Assembly: GCF_000218565.1 (NCBI RefSeq)
Contig: NC_015689.1
Span: 69,058-133,057, forward strand
DNA from: Afipia carboxidovorans OM5
Lineage (GTDB): Bacteria; Pseudomonadota; Alphaproteobacteria; Rhizobiales; Xanthobacteraceae
Length of the DNA stretch: 64,000 bases
Direction: 5' to 3'
Below the pieces are notes generated by a model that was not told where the DNA came from, made no database searches, and was given only the letters and a program-made list of their open reading frames with translations. The translations under genes were made by a program, and so were the position numbers. Shown one piece after another: positions 1 to 8,448 of this stretch. Within the stretch, counting starts at the first letter, position 1. Every line of letters begins with the position of its first letter.

Positions 1-388
1 CATGTTTGGAGGAAGCGTGTGTCCCATTATTTCCGCGGTCGATGCGGTGCATCTCCGTCTATCGATTTGATTCCGTGATCGCCGCGTGTGCCGATGCTGA
101 TCCGGCCCCCGTCAGATGTCTTCACCAAGTGGCCCTGCAAAGGCGTCCGCGCGACCTTGCTCGCCGTGCCGCGTGATCGCACTGCGGAGGCGATCGATTG
201 TTTGCGTTACGGTCATTTGGATGCGGGCCTCGCTCGGCGATCGACGATCCGATTCTGTGAAAAAATGACATGTCGCGAGGATCGCGCCCGAGTGAGTTTG
301 CCTCAATGATTTCTATCGTGCGGCATGGCGTTCTGGTTGCGGTGGCGATTGCCTCTCGTGCGAGAGATTGCGCATCGAGGGCCGAGCC
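1..388. other. Left-edge stretch before hypF with no supportable gene
   Basis: Several short frames are open here on both strands, but none has a convincing ribosome site or a recognisable product. The largest minus-strand frame is antisense to hypF. The first about 75 bases could be the tail of a gene lying outside the window, because one frame is open from base 1 to a stop near 78, but I do not recognise it. hypF's own ribosome site (GAGG near 377) lies at the right end. A promoter could lie here, but I could not identify one. Confidence 0.4.
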
Positions 389-2800
389 ATGAAAAGGTCG
401 GCCGTTCGCCCAGCCGAAGCGGTCCAGACGGTCGAGGTGCGGGTGCGCGGCCGTGTGCAGGGCGTCGGCTTTCGTCCCACGGTATGGCGGTTGGCGCAGG
501 ACCATGGCCTTGACGGCGACGTGTGCAACGACGGTGAAGGCGTCTTGATCCGGTTGCGTGGCGAGAGTGCGCTGATCGGGCATCTGGTCGCCGAATTGCG
601 GACTAATCCGCCGCCGCTTGCGCAGATTGCGAACATCGAAATTTCGCCGTGTGCCGAAGCGCTCGATGCCGGTTTCCGGATCGCGCCGAGCTTGTCGGGT
701 GTGCCGCGCACCGAGATTGCGCCGGATGCCGCGATATGCCCGGCTTGCGCCGCGGAAATTTCCGATCCGCGCGCGCGCCGCTATCGCTATCCGTTCACGA
801 ATTGCACCCATTGTGGGCCGCGCCTGACCATCGTGCGCAACGTGCCTTATGATCGTGACGCCACCACAATGGCGGCATTTCCGATGTGCGATGATTGCGC
901 AGCCGAATATGCCGATCCAGCGGACCGACGGTTTCACGCCGAGCCGATTGCCTGTCCGGCCTGTGGTCCGCAGCTGCGTCTCGTGCGCTTCGATGGCGGT
1001 GCTGTTCCGCGTTTCCCTGATGCCGTGGACGACATCGCCGCCGCCGCGCTGCTGATCGCATGCGGCGAGATCGTCGCGATCAAGGCGCTCGGTGGTTATC
1101 AGCTCGCCTGCGATGCGACCGATCCCGATGCGGTGGCGCGGTTGCGCGGCCTCAAGCGCCGCGAGGCGAAACCATTCGCGCTGATGGCGCGCGATCTCGA
1201 TATGGTCCGGCGCTATTGCTCGGTCGATGCGCAGGAGGAGGCGGTGCTACTCTCGCGGGAGGCGCCGATCGTCCTGCTTGAATCGTCAGGGCGGGAGAAG
1301 CTGCCGGAGACGATTGCCCCGGGGCAGCGGATGTTGGGCTTCATGCTGCCTTCGACGCCGCTGCACGTCGTCTTATTCCAATCGCTCGACAGGCCGGTGG
1401 TGATGACGAGCGGAAATGTCTCCGACATGCCGCAGGTGACCGATGATGCGGAGGCCGTGGCCCTGCTTGCCGGCATTGCGCCTTATGCACTGGTGCATGA
1501 TCGCATCATTGCCAATCGCGTGGATGATTCGGTTGTTCGCGTGATGGGGAGTGATATCCGGATTTTGCGCCGCGCGCGCGGTTATGCCCCGGCCGCGCGG
1601 GCGCTGCCTCCCGGTTTCGAGGCGGCGCCAGAACTTCTCGCCTTCGGTCCGGAAATGAAGGCGACCTTCTGCCTGTTGACCGAAGGCCGCGCCGTGCTGT
1701 CTCAGCATCAAGGCAATCTTGAAGACGCGGCGACCTATGACGACTATCGCCGTAACCTCGCGCTCTATCGCGACCTGTTCGCGCATCGCCCGGATGCGCT
1801 CGCCTGCGATAGACATCCCGATTATCTCTCGACAAAGCTCGCGCGTGAGCATGCCCGCGACGACGCTCTGCCTCTGGTCGAGGTGCAGCATCATCATGCC
1901 CATCTCGCAAGTTGCCTCGCCGACAATGGTTGCGCGCGCGAAGCGCCGCCGGTACTTGGCATCGTGCTTGATGGCCTTGGCTATGGAGACGATGGCCAGA
2001 TTTGGGGTGGCGAATTCCTGCTTGGCGGTTACGGTTCGGTCGCGCGCCTTGGCTGCTTTCCGTCTGTCGCGATGCCGGGCGGGGCGCGCGCCTCGCGCGA
2101 GCCGTGGCGCAATCTCTATGCGCATCTCGTCACGGCCATCGGTTGGCGCGAATGCATCGCTGAATTTCCCGAACTTCCTGCCATTCAAAGGCTGGCGTCG
2201 AAGCCCTGCACAACGCTCGACGCAATGATGAGAAGCGGTACGAATGCGCCGGTCGCCTCGTCATGCGGTCGTCTGTTCGATGCGGTGGCGGCCGCGCTTG
2301 GCCTCTCCTTTGCGCGTCAGGCCTATGAGGGCGAGGCGGCCTCGTTGCTTGAGAGCCATGTCTGTCGCGAGACGTTACATGATGAGCCTTTGGCGCTTGC
2401 CTATCGGTTCGGACTGATCGCGCAAACGCAAAAGCCCGCGACCTTCGATCTCGCGCCGATGTGGCGTTCGCTGCTTGCGGACCTTGCCGGCGGCGTCGGC
2501 ATTCCGGTCATGGCGGCCCGCTTTCATAAGGGGCTGGCGGTTGCGTTGGCGGACATGGCGGTGATGCTGGCGCGGCGGGAGGCTGGCACCGCGTCATTCG
2601 ACACTGTCGCGTTGTCGGGCGGCTGCTTTCAGAATTTCATTTTGTTCGAGGAGACCGCGCGGAATCTGAAGGAGCGCGGCTTTAGCGTGCTCTCTCATAG
2701 CGCGGTTCCTGCCAATGACGGCGGCATTGCTCTTGGCCAGGCGGTCGTCGCGGCTGCGCGGATGATCGAGGCTGGCACGGACCGGCGGAAAGGAAATTAA
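389..2800 (+). CDS. hypF: HypF, carbamoyltransferase of [NiFe]-hydrogenase maturation
   Basis: HypF uses carbamoyl phosphate and ATP to carbamoylate the C-terminal cysteine of HypE, the first step in making the cyanide ligands of the NiFe site. About 803 residues, the usual family length. In order: an acylphosphatase domain with GRVQGVGFRP near residue 21; two zinc-finger pairs (CPAC...CTHC near 117, CDDC...CPAC near 167); a YrdC-like domain; and a Kae1-like domain with the metal-binding HHHAH near residue 500. I start at the ATG at 389, which has GAGG 8 bases upstream. A TTG at 368 is in frame but lacks such a site. It heads the operon and its stop lies two bases before hypC. Confidence 0.97.
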   Translation: MKRSAVRPAEAVQTVEVRVRGRVQGVGFRPTVWRLAQDHGLDGDVCNDGEGVLIRLRGESALIGHLVAELRTNPPPLAQIANIEISPCAEALDAGFRIAPSLSGVPRTEIAPDAAICPACAAEISDPRARRYRYPFTNCTHCGPRLTIVRNVPYDRDATTMAAFPMCDDCAAEYADPADRRFHAEPIACPACGPQLRLVRFDGGAVPRFPDAVDDIAAAALLIACGEIVAIKALGGYQLACDATDPDAVARLRGLKRREAKPFALMARDLDMVRRYCSVDAQEEAVLLSREAPIVLLESSGREKLPETIAPGQRMLGFMLPSTPLHVVLFQSLDRPVVMTSGNVSDMPQVTDDAEAVALLAGIAPYALVHDRIIANRVDDSVVRVMGSDIRILRRARGYAPAARALPPGFEAAPELLAFGPEMKATFCLLTEGRAVLSQHQGNLEDAATYDDYRRNLALYRDLFAHRPDALACDRHPDYLSTKLAREHARDDALPLVEVQHHHAHLASCLADNGCAREAPPVLGIVLDGLGYGDDGQIWGGEFLLGGYGSVARLGCFPSVAMPGGARASREPWRNLYAHLVTAIGWRECIAEFPELPAIQRLASKPCTTLDAMMRSGTNAPVASSCGRLFDAVAAALGLSFARQAYEGEAASLLESHVCRETLHDEPLALAYRFGLIAQTQKPATFDLAPMWRSLLADLAGGVGIPVMAARFHKGLAVALADMAVMLARREAGTASFDTVALSGGCFQNFILFEETARNLKERGFSVLSHSAVPANDGGIALGQAVVAAARMIEAGTDRRKGN

Positions 2801-2802
2801 TT

Positions 2803-3084
2803 ATGTGCCACGGAATTCCCGGTCAGATTGTCAGGATCGACGATGCCGAGAGCAAGCTTGCGACCGTCGATGTCAGCGGCGTCAAGCGTCAGATCAACAT
2901 CGCCTGCATCGTCAGCGACGAACACCCGGTGGAATCCTGTGTCGGCGACTGGGTGCTGGTCCATGTCGGCTTCGCCATGAGCAGGATCGATGAACAGCAG
3001 GCGGCCGAAACGCTGAAAATTCTGATCGAACTGGGTGAAGCGCAAGCCGAACTCGAAGCGATTACGACATTGTCTGTGCATTAG
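2803..3084 (+). CDS. hypC: HypC, hydrogenase maturation chaperone
   Basis: 93 residues. It starts MCHGIPGQIV, the family signature whose Cys2 binds the iron or hydrogenase precursor. HypC works with HypD to carry the Fe(CN)2CO group and deliver it to the large subunit. The C-terminal third (AETLKILIELGEAQAELEAI) is helical and longer than in E. coli HypC, as is common in proteobacterial hox/hup homologues. The ATG follows the hypF stop after two bases, so translation is probably coupled. The next gene follows after nine bases with its own AGGAGG. Confidence 0.95.
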   Translation: MCHGIPGQIVRIDDAESKLATVDVSGVKRQINIACIVSDEHPVESCVGDWVLVHVGFAMSRIDEQQAAETLKILIELGEAQAELEAITTLSVH

Positions 3085-3093
3085 GAGGACGCC

Positions 3094-3786
3094 ATGTCGA
3101 AGCAGAGTGAACTCAAGGGGCTCTATCCTTTCCTGCACGGAGGCACTCAGGACCCGGCGAAGATGCAGGCGGCGCTGTTGCACTCGGTAAAAGAGAAATC
3201 CGCGGACTCCCGCGAGACCAGCGCACGTTTTTTCGGCGAGCAGGCTGAATTGCTGGTGGGGGCTGCGAAGGCATTGGCCGGTGTTTACCGCCAGAATGGC
3301 AGGCTGTTCACCATGGGAAACGGCGGATCGAGCTGCGACGCGAGTCACGTCGCCGTCGAATTCGTTCATCCCGTGACGGCTGGGCGCCCGGCGCTGCCTG
3401 CGACGAATCTTGTCGCGGACCTCGCGATGATTTCAGCGGTCGGCAACGATCTTGGCTTCGACCATGTGTTTGTCCGCCAGTTGATCGGGCAGGGACGCAA
3501 GGGCGATGGATTGATCGGGATTTCGACCAGCGGAAATTCGCAAAATCTGGTCGCGGCTTTCGTCAAGGCAAAGGAGATGGGCATCGTCACCATGGGTCTC
3601 ACCGGTGGCGATGGTGGCCGGATGAAGACTTGTGGCGCGGTGGATTACTGCCTCGTCGTTCCATCCACCTCGATCCATCGCATCCAGGAATGCCACGTCG
3701 CCGCATATCACATTCTCTGGGATCTTGTTCACACGCTTCTTGCCGATGAGCGCGGCTCGGCGGCAGGAAAGGGAGCGGCACAATGA
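3094..3786 (+). CDS. GmhA-like SIS-domain sugar isomerase inside the hyp operon
   Basis: A 230-residue SIS-domain protein resembling phosphoheptose isomerase (sedoheptulose-7-phosphate isomerase). Seen: GNGGSSCDASH near residue 75, GNDLGFDHVF, the sugar-phosphate loop STSGNSQNL, LTGGDGG and RIQECH, in the same order as E. coli GmhA. The N-terminal about 40 residues are extra. It sits between hypC and hypD with AGGAGG before its ATG, and its stop overlaps the hypD start (ATGA), so it is part of the operon. No lipopolysaccharide heptose genes are nearby. The position suggests a role connected with hydrogenase maturation or its metabolism, but no such role can be read from the sequence. Confidence 0.85.
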   Translation: MSKQSELKGLYPFLHGGTQDPAKMQAALLHSVKEKSADSRETSARFFGEQAELLVGAAKALAGVYRQNGRLFTMGNGGSSCDASHVAVEFVHPVTAGRPALPATNLVADLAMISAVGNDLGFDHVFVRQLIGQGRKGDGLIGISTSGNSQNLVAAFVKAKEMGIVTMGLTGGDGGRMKTCGAVDYCLVVPSTSIHRIQECHVAAYHILWDLVHTLLADERGSAAGKGAAQ

Positions 3787-4916
3787 AATTCGCCCACGAG
3801 TTTCGCGATGCGGAGAAGGCGAGGATCCTGATCCGTGAAATCGAAAAATTGGCCGACGAGATCGAGATCACGCGAACGCGGCCGATCAACATCATGGAAG
3901 TCTGCGGTGGGCACACCCATTCGATCTTCCGTTACGGCATTGAAACGATGCTGCCGAAAACCATCGAACTGATTCATGGCCCGGGTTGTCCGGTCTGCGT
4001 ATTGCCGATGGGGCGCGTGGATGATTGCGTGGTTATCGCAGAGAATCCCGGCGTGATCTTCACTACTTTTGGCGACGCGATGCGCGTGCCTGGCTCAAAG
4101 AAGAGTCTTCTGCAGGCCAAGGCCGAGGGCGCCGACGTGCGCATGGTCTATTCGCCGATGGACGCGCTGCAACTCGCCCGGAAAAATCCGGACAATGAGG
4201 TGGTGTTTTTCGCGCTTGGCTTCGAGACCACGATGCCGTCCACCGCGCTGACGCTGCTGCAAGCCCAGGCGGAGAACATCAAAAACTTTTCGGTGTTCTG
4301 CAATCACATCACCATTGTGCCGACGATCAAGGCCGTACTCGACAGTCCGGACCTGCATCTCGACGGTTTTCTCGGGCCAGGCCACGTTTCCATGGTGGTC
4401 GGAACGGCGCCTTATGATTTTGTCGCGGATTTCTACAGCCGTCCGGTCGTGGTGGCCGGATTCGAGCCGCTGGATATTCTTCAGTCGATCTGGATGCTGC
4501 TCAAGCAGATTCAGGACGGCCGCGCGGAAGTCGAGAACCAGTATACGCGCATCGTGCCGGAAGACGGCAACGATCCCGCGCTGGCGGCGATCGGCAAAGT
4601 CTACGAACTGCGTGAATTTTTCGAGTGGCGCGGCCTTGGGTCGATAGATCATTCCGGCGTGAAGATTCGCGATGCTTACGCCGATTTCGACGCTGAGCGG
4701 AAGTTCGACATTCCCAATGCGAAGATTGCCGATCCCAAATCGTGCCAATGCGGCGAGGTGCTCAAGGGCGTGCTCAAGCCGTGGCAATGCAAGGTGTTCG
4801 GAACCACCTGCACGCCTGCGACACCGCTTGGCGCGCTGATGGTATCCCCCGAGGGAGCCTGCGCCGCTTATTATCAATATGGCGGCATCACCCGACAGAA
4901 AACAGGTGCGGCATGA
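3783..4916 (+). CDS. hypD: HypD, Fe-S scaffold for Fe(CN)2CO assembly
   Basis: 377 residues, the typical length. HypD carries a [4Fe-4S] cluster and, in complex with HypC and HypE, receives cyanide onto iron. Visible signatures are MEVCGGHTHSIFRYG near residue 38, GPGCPVCVLP near 69 with the redox-active CxxC, GFETTMPSTA near 149, and a cysteine-rich C-terminus (CQCGEVLKGV... CTP) expected to bind the cluster. It overlaps the SIS gene upstream and hypE downstream by four bases each (ATGA), so all three are translationally coupled. Confidence 0.97.
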   Translation: MKFAHEFRDAEKARILIREIEKLADEIEITRTRPINIMEVCGGHTHSIFRYGIETMLPKTIELIHGPGCPVCVLPMGRVDDCVVIAENPGVIFTTFGDAMRVPGSKKSLLQAKAEGADVRMVYSPMDALQLARKNPDNEVVFFALGFETTMPSTALTLLQAQAENIKNFSVFCNHITIVPTIKAVLDSPDLHLDGFLGPGHVSMVVGTAPYDFVADFYSRPVVVAGFEPLDILQSIWMLLKQIQDGRAEVENQYTRIVPEDGNDPALAAIGKVYELREFFEWRGLGSIDHSGVKIRDAYADFDAERKFDIPNAKIADPKSCQCGEVLKGVLKPWQCKVFGTTCTPATPLGALMVSPEGACAAYYQYGGITRQKTGAA

Positions 4917-5980
4917 ACGTCGTCCAGCTTCCGCCGCGTCGCAAGCTTGGCAAGATTCATGTGCCGACCGTGACGCTCGCCCATGGCGGCGGCGGCAAGG
5001 CGATGAAGGATCTGATCGACGATGTCTTTATATCCGCTTTTGCAGGCGCCTCCGCGCCAGCACTGGAGGATCAGGCGCGGTTCGACCTCGCCGCATTGGC
5101 GGTGCATGGCGATCGTCTCGCTTTCACGACCGATTCATTCGTGATCGATCCGCTGGAATTTCCAGGCGGCGACATCGGCAAGCTCGCGGTTTGCGGAACG
5201 GTGAACGACCTCGCGGTGGGCGGTGCGAAGCCCCTTTATCTCTCATGCGCCGTCATTGTCGAAGAGGGCGTGTCGCTCGATATGCTGCGCCGCCTTGCGC
5301 TGTCGATGGCGAAGACTGCGACGGACGCAGGCGTCGGCATCGTTACGGGTGACACCAAGGTTGTTCCGCGTGGTGCTGCCGATAAATTGTTTATCACCAC
5401 GACAGGCATCGGCGTCATTCCGAAAGGGCGGGATATCAGCGTGTCGCGAGCGCAACCTGGTGACGGGGTTCTCGTCAATGGCTGGCTCGGCGATCATGGT
5501 GCGGCGATTCTGGCTGCGCGCGGAGATCTCGCCCTCGATGCGGACATCCAAAGCGATTGCGCGCCGCTGCATGGCCTGATCGAGGCGCTGCTCTGTGCCG
5601 CGCCGGGCACCCGTTTTATTCGGGACGCGACCCGTGGGGGTCTTGCGACCGTTTTGAATGAGGTGGCGGAGGCTTCGAATGTATCGATCCTGATCGCGGA
5701 AGATCAGACGCCGCTGCGGCCGGAAGTGTGTGGCGTTTGCGAAATTCTCGGGCTCGATCCGCTCTATCTCGCCAATGAAGGCAAGATTGTCATCGTGGTG
5801 CCACCGGACGAAATTCCGGCGGCGCTTGCGGCGATGCGCGTCCATCCGCTCGGAGAGAAGGCTGCGCTGATCGGCCATATCGGAGATGGCGAGGCCGGCC
5901 GCGTGGTCATGAAAACAGTATTCGGCGGCAGCCGTATCGTCGACATGCTGGTCGGCGAACAATTGCCGCGCATCTGTTGA
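4913..5980 (+). CDS. hypE: HypE, thiocarbamate dehydratase of hydrogenase maturation
   Basis: HypE dehydrates its own C-terminal thiocarbamate to thiocyanate, the cyanide donor for HypC-HypD. 355 residues from the ATG at 4913, which overlaps the hypD stop. In-frame codons further upstream lie inside hypD and would add unrelated sequence. Seen: the PurM-like ATP-binding segment AHGGGGKAMKDL near residue 22, DSFVIDPLEFPGGD, and CGTVNDLAVGGAKP. The C-terminus ends exactly in PRIC, the conserved tail whose cysteine is carbamoylated by HypF, so the gene looks complete and functional. Confidence 0.97.
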   Translation: MNVVQLPPRRKLGKIHVPTVTLAHGGGGKAMKDLIDDVFISAFAGASAPALEDQARFDLAALAVHGDRLAFTTDSFVIDPLEFPGGDIGKLAVCGTVNDLAVGGAKPLYLSCAVIVEEGVSLDMLRRLALSMAKTATDAGVGIVTGDTKVVPRGAADKLFITTTGIGVIPKGRDISVSRAQPGDGVLVNGWLGDHGAAILAARGDLALDADIQSDCAPLHGLIEALLCAAPGTRFIRDATRGGLATVLNEVAEASNVSILIAEDQTPLRPEVCGVCEILGLDPLYLANEGKIVIVVPPDEIPAALAAMRVHPLGEKAALIGHIGDGEAGRVVMKTVFGGSRIVDMLVGEQLPRIC

Positions 5981-6039
5981 GCGCGCTGGCATGGAAAAAT
6001 GGAAATGATGAGCGAAGTGTTCAAGCAGGAGATGGTCTG

Positions 6040-7077
6040 ATGTGCGGGCATTGCGGATGCAGCAGCGAGACAAAAGCCACCGTGCTTGATTTGCAGACAG
6101 GCACGGAAACAATCGTCGCGCAGGATGTTCACAACCATGCGCACGAGCACGTTCATGCCGACGGCACGCGGCATAGTCATGACCATGGTCACGATCATCA
6201 TCATGATCACAGCCATCATCATGACCACGACCACCACCATGATCATAATGGTCATCACCACCACCATCACCACGATCACGATCATGATCATGACGGACAC
6301 GATCATGTGCATGCCGATGGCACGCGCCACAGCCACGGCCATCATCATGGCCACGATCACGCCCACAGTCACCATCATGACCATGGCTCTCATGTGCAGC
6401 CCGCGGAAATCGAGGAGCTGGAAGCGCGGGTGCTGGCCAAGAACGATGCGCTGGCGGCACGCAATCGTGCATGGCTGGCGGGCCGTGAAATCCTTGCGGT
6501 CAATATCGTCAGTTCACCCGGCGCGGGGAAGACCACACTGCTTGAACGCACTATTTCCGATCTGAAGAATGAAAACACTCTTTATGTAATCGAGGGAGAC
6601 CAGGCGACGGCGAATGACGGCGAGCGCATTCGCGCTGCGGGTGCCGCAGCCGTGCAGGTGAATACCGGCATGGGTTGCCATCTCGAAGCAGATATGGTGG
6701 CGCAGGGCCTTGCTGCATTAAAGCCTCCGGTCGGCGCGACAGTGCTGATCGAGAATGTCGGCAACCTCGTCTGCCCAGCGCTGTTCGATCTTGGCGAACG
6801 CGCCAAAGTTGTCGTGCTGTCGGTTGCAGAAGGCGAGGACAAGCCGTTGAAATATCCGCACATGTTCCGCGCCGCGCGGATGATGCTGTTGAGCAAGTCC
6901 GACCTTCTACCGCACCTCGATTTCGACGTGGCCAAGGCCGTCGCTAACGCGCGTAAGGTCAATCCGGACATCGCCGTGCTGCAAGTCTCTTCGCGCAACG
7001 GCGAGGGCATGGCCGAGTGGTACGAATGGCTGCGGACGCAGGCCACCGAGGCGCGCGCCGACGCCGCCATTCTCTGA
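6040..7077 (+). CDS. hypB: HypB, nickel-binding GTPase with a long His-rich region
   Basis: 345 residues. HypB delivers nickel to the hydrogenase large subunit, usually with HypA. I start at the ATG at 6040 (AGGAG 8 bases upstream), giving MCGHCGCSS, the N-terminal nickel motif. A tract of roughly 85 residues (about 25-115) holds about 47 histidines and repeats HVHADGTRHSH twice, implying nickel storage. The GTPase part has P-loop SSPGAGKTTLL, the metal pair in GMGCHLEADM, ENVGNLVCPA and SKSDLLP. The last serves as the guanine motif with S where N is usual. No hypA is present in the window. The NicO-type permease follows after 29 bases. Confidence 0.96.
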   Translation: MCGHCGCSSETKATVLDLQTGTETIVAQDVHNHAHEHVHADGTRHSHDHGHDHHHDHSHHHDHDHHHDHNGHHHHHHHDHDHDHDGHDHVHADGTRHSHGHHHGHDHAHSHHHDHGSHVQPAEIEELEARVLAKNDALAARNRAWLAGREILAVNIVSSPGAGKTTLLERTISDLKNENTLYVIEGDQATANDGERIRAAGAAAVQVNTGMGCHLEADMVAQGLAALKPPVGATVLIENVGNLVCPALFDLGERAKVVVLSVAEGEDKPLKYPHMFRAARMMLLSKSDLLPHLDFDVAKAVANARKVNPDIAVLQVSSRNGEGMAEWYEWLRTQATEARADAAIL

Positions 7078-7106
7078 GCCGAAGTCTGGCAGGTTGTGGG
7101 GGACGG

Positions 7107-7805
7107 ATGTTCGGGATTATGGGGCTTGGATTTTTGCTCGGGATGCATCACGCGCTCGAGGCCGATCATATCGCGGCGGTGTCGAGCATCGCGGCGCGGC
7201 GCTCCAGCGTGCGCGAGATCGTCAAGCACGGCCTGACCTGGGGGCTTGGCCATACCCTCACGCTGTTTTTGTTCGCCGGCGCCGCGCTGCTGCTTGGCCA
7301 GATGATCCCGGAGCATCTTGCCGAGCGGCTGGAATTTGCTGTCGGGATAATGCTGGTCATTCTCGGCGGCTACGTGCTCTGGCAACTCTGGCGCGACCGC
7401 GTTCATTTCCATTCCCATGCGCATGACGGGGCGTCACATTTCCATGCGCATAGCCATCGTGACGATGCGGTGCCGCACCAGCGCAGCACGCACGATCACG
7501 GCCACGGCTTCCGCTGGCGGACGCTGCTGGTCGGTCTCGTCCACGGCATGGCAGGCTCGGCGGCGCTGCTGGTGATCGCGGTGTCGCAGGTCGCAAGTCC
7601 GGCTTACGGTTTGCTCTATCTCGTTCTGTTCGGCGTCGGCTCGATGATCGGCATGGGGGTGCTGTCGGCAGTGATCGCGGTGCCGCTCGCGGTGTCGGCG
7701 CGGTCGCTGACCTGGGCGAACCGTGGCCTTCAATTGGTCGTCGGCATTGTCACGGTCGGGATTGGCGCAACCACGATTTATGAGACGGTGCTTGCCCATG
7801 TTTGA
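7107..7805 (+). CDS. NicO/UreH-type nickel-cobalt permease
   Basis: A 232-residue inner-membrane protein with about six hydrophobic helices. The first helix carries GMHHALEADHIAAVSS, a variant of the HxxxxDH signature that forms the metal site in nickel/cobalt transporters. A central cytoplasmic loop is His-rich (HFHSHAHDG, then HFHAHSHRDD). Family members move Ni or Co in either direction. Its place behind hypB and beside nikR argues for nickel import for hydrogenase, but export (RcnA-like) cannot be excluded from sequence. I start at ATG 7107, which begins at the first helix. An in-frame upstream codon would overlap hypB. Confidence 0.8.
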   Translation: MFGIMGLGFLLGMHHALEADHIAAVSSIAARRSSVREIVKHGLTWGLGHTLTLFLFAGAALLLGQMIPEHLAERLEFAVGIMLVILGGYVLWQLWRDRVHFHSHAHDGASHFHAHSHRDDAVPHQRSTHDHGHGFRWRTLLVGLVHGMAGSAALLVIAVSQVASPAYGLLYLVLFGVGSMIGMGVLSAVIAVPLAVSARSLTWANRGLQLVVGIVTVGIGATTIYETVLAHV

Positions 7806-7845
7806 CGCGCACCGCAAACATCGTCTGGGCGAACGCGGTGCAGCG

Positions 7846-8301
7846 TCAGTCGTGCGAGTGGGAATGCCCGTGCCCGTGCGAGCCATGCCGGTTGCCCGCG
7901 GGCTTCGCCGGGATCATCACGACGCGGCCGTAGCGCACGCCGCGTTCGGCGATGACGTGTTCGGCAAGATGTTGCACTTGCGCCGTCGGGCCTCTCAGCG
8001 CCGTCACCTCCATGCACATGTCGTCGTCGAGGTGGACGTGGAGCGTCGCGAGCGACAGGTCGTGATGGCCGTGAAAACTTTCCACCAGCCGCTTCGACAG
8101 TTCGCGCGCTGCATGATCGTAGACATAAACCAGTGCGGCGACGCAATTCTCGCTGCGTCCGGCATCGCGCCGCGATTGCTGAATTCCGGCGCGCACGAAA
8201 TCGCGGATGGCTTCGGAGCGGTTCTGATAGCCGTTGGTCGTGATCATGCGATCCACCTCATCAAGAAGGTCGTCGTCGAGAGTGATCGTGATCCGCTCCA
8301 T
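7846..8301 (-). CDS. nikR: NikR, nickel-responsive transcriptional regulator
   Basis: 151 residues. The N-terminal ribbon-helix-helix (MERITITLDDDLLDEVDRM, then YQNRSEAIRDFVRAG) binds DNA, and the C-terminal ACT-like domain binds nickel. The metal-site residues are visible in YVYDHAARELSKRL, HHDLSLATLHVHLD and MCMEVTALRG. I start at ATG 8301. The in-frame TTG at 8313 overlaps the GGAG ribosome site. The last 16 or so residues form an extra His-rich tail (HGSHGHGHSHSHD) not found in E. coli NikR. It diverges from the TonB receptor gene, with its operator between them, so autoregulation and receptor control are expected. Confidence 0.96.
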   Translation of the reverse strand: MERITITLDDDLLDEVDRMITTNGYQNRSEAIRDFVRAGIQQSRRDAGRSENCVAALVYVYDHAARELSKRLVESFHGHHDLSLATLHVHLDDDMCMEVTALRGPTAQVQHLAEHVIAERGVRYGRVVMIPAKPAGNRHGSHGHGHSHSHD

Positions 8302-8315
8302 TTTTTTCTCCAAGA

Positions 8316-8343
8316 GTATGATGATTTTAGATTTTTTTCATAT
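8316..8343. promoter_or_regulatory. Predicted NikR operator
   Basis: GTATGA, sixteen bases, TCATAT. The E. coli NikR operator is GTATGA-N16-TCATAC, so this matches at 11 of 12 half-site positions with exact spacing. It lies 15 bases upstream of the nikR start and 105 bases upstream of the divergent TonB receptor start, so one site could control both genes. Confidence 0.88.
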
Positions 8344-8448
8344 CGCAGAAATCGCACAGAGGTCGCCGCACGCAACGCCGAGGCGGATTATACGCGACAG
8401 CATGTCCAGCGTCTCTCTGTAAGAGAAACCAAAAAGGGGGAGGGCTGA

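Noticed and set aside
122..937. Long minus-strand frame opposite hypF
   Set aside because: It is antisense to well-conserved hypF codons; composition is that of a GC-bias shadow and it has no ribosome site.
6100..6400. Simple repeat or CRISPR-like pattern of CATCAC units
   Set aside because: The repeats encode the histidines of HypB in frame; there are no spacers of constant length.
6086..6565. Met/Ile/Thr-rich frame overlapping hypB
   Set aside because: It is the shifted reading of the His-codon (CAT/CAC) repeats of hypB.
7846..8313. Longer NikR with TTG start at 8313
   Set aside because: The TTG overlaps the GGAG ribosome site of the ATG at 8301, and NikR proteins begin at that ATG.
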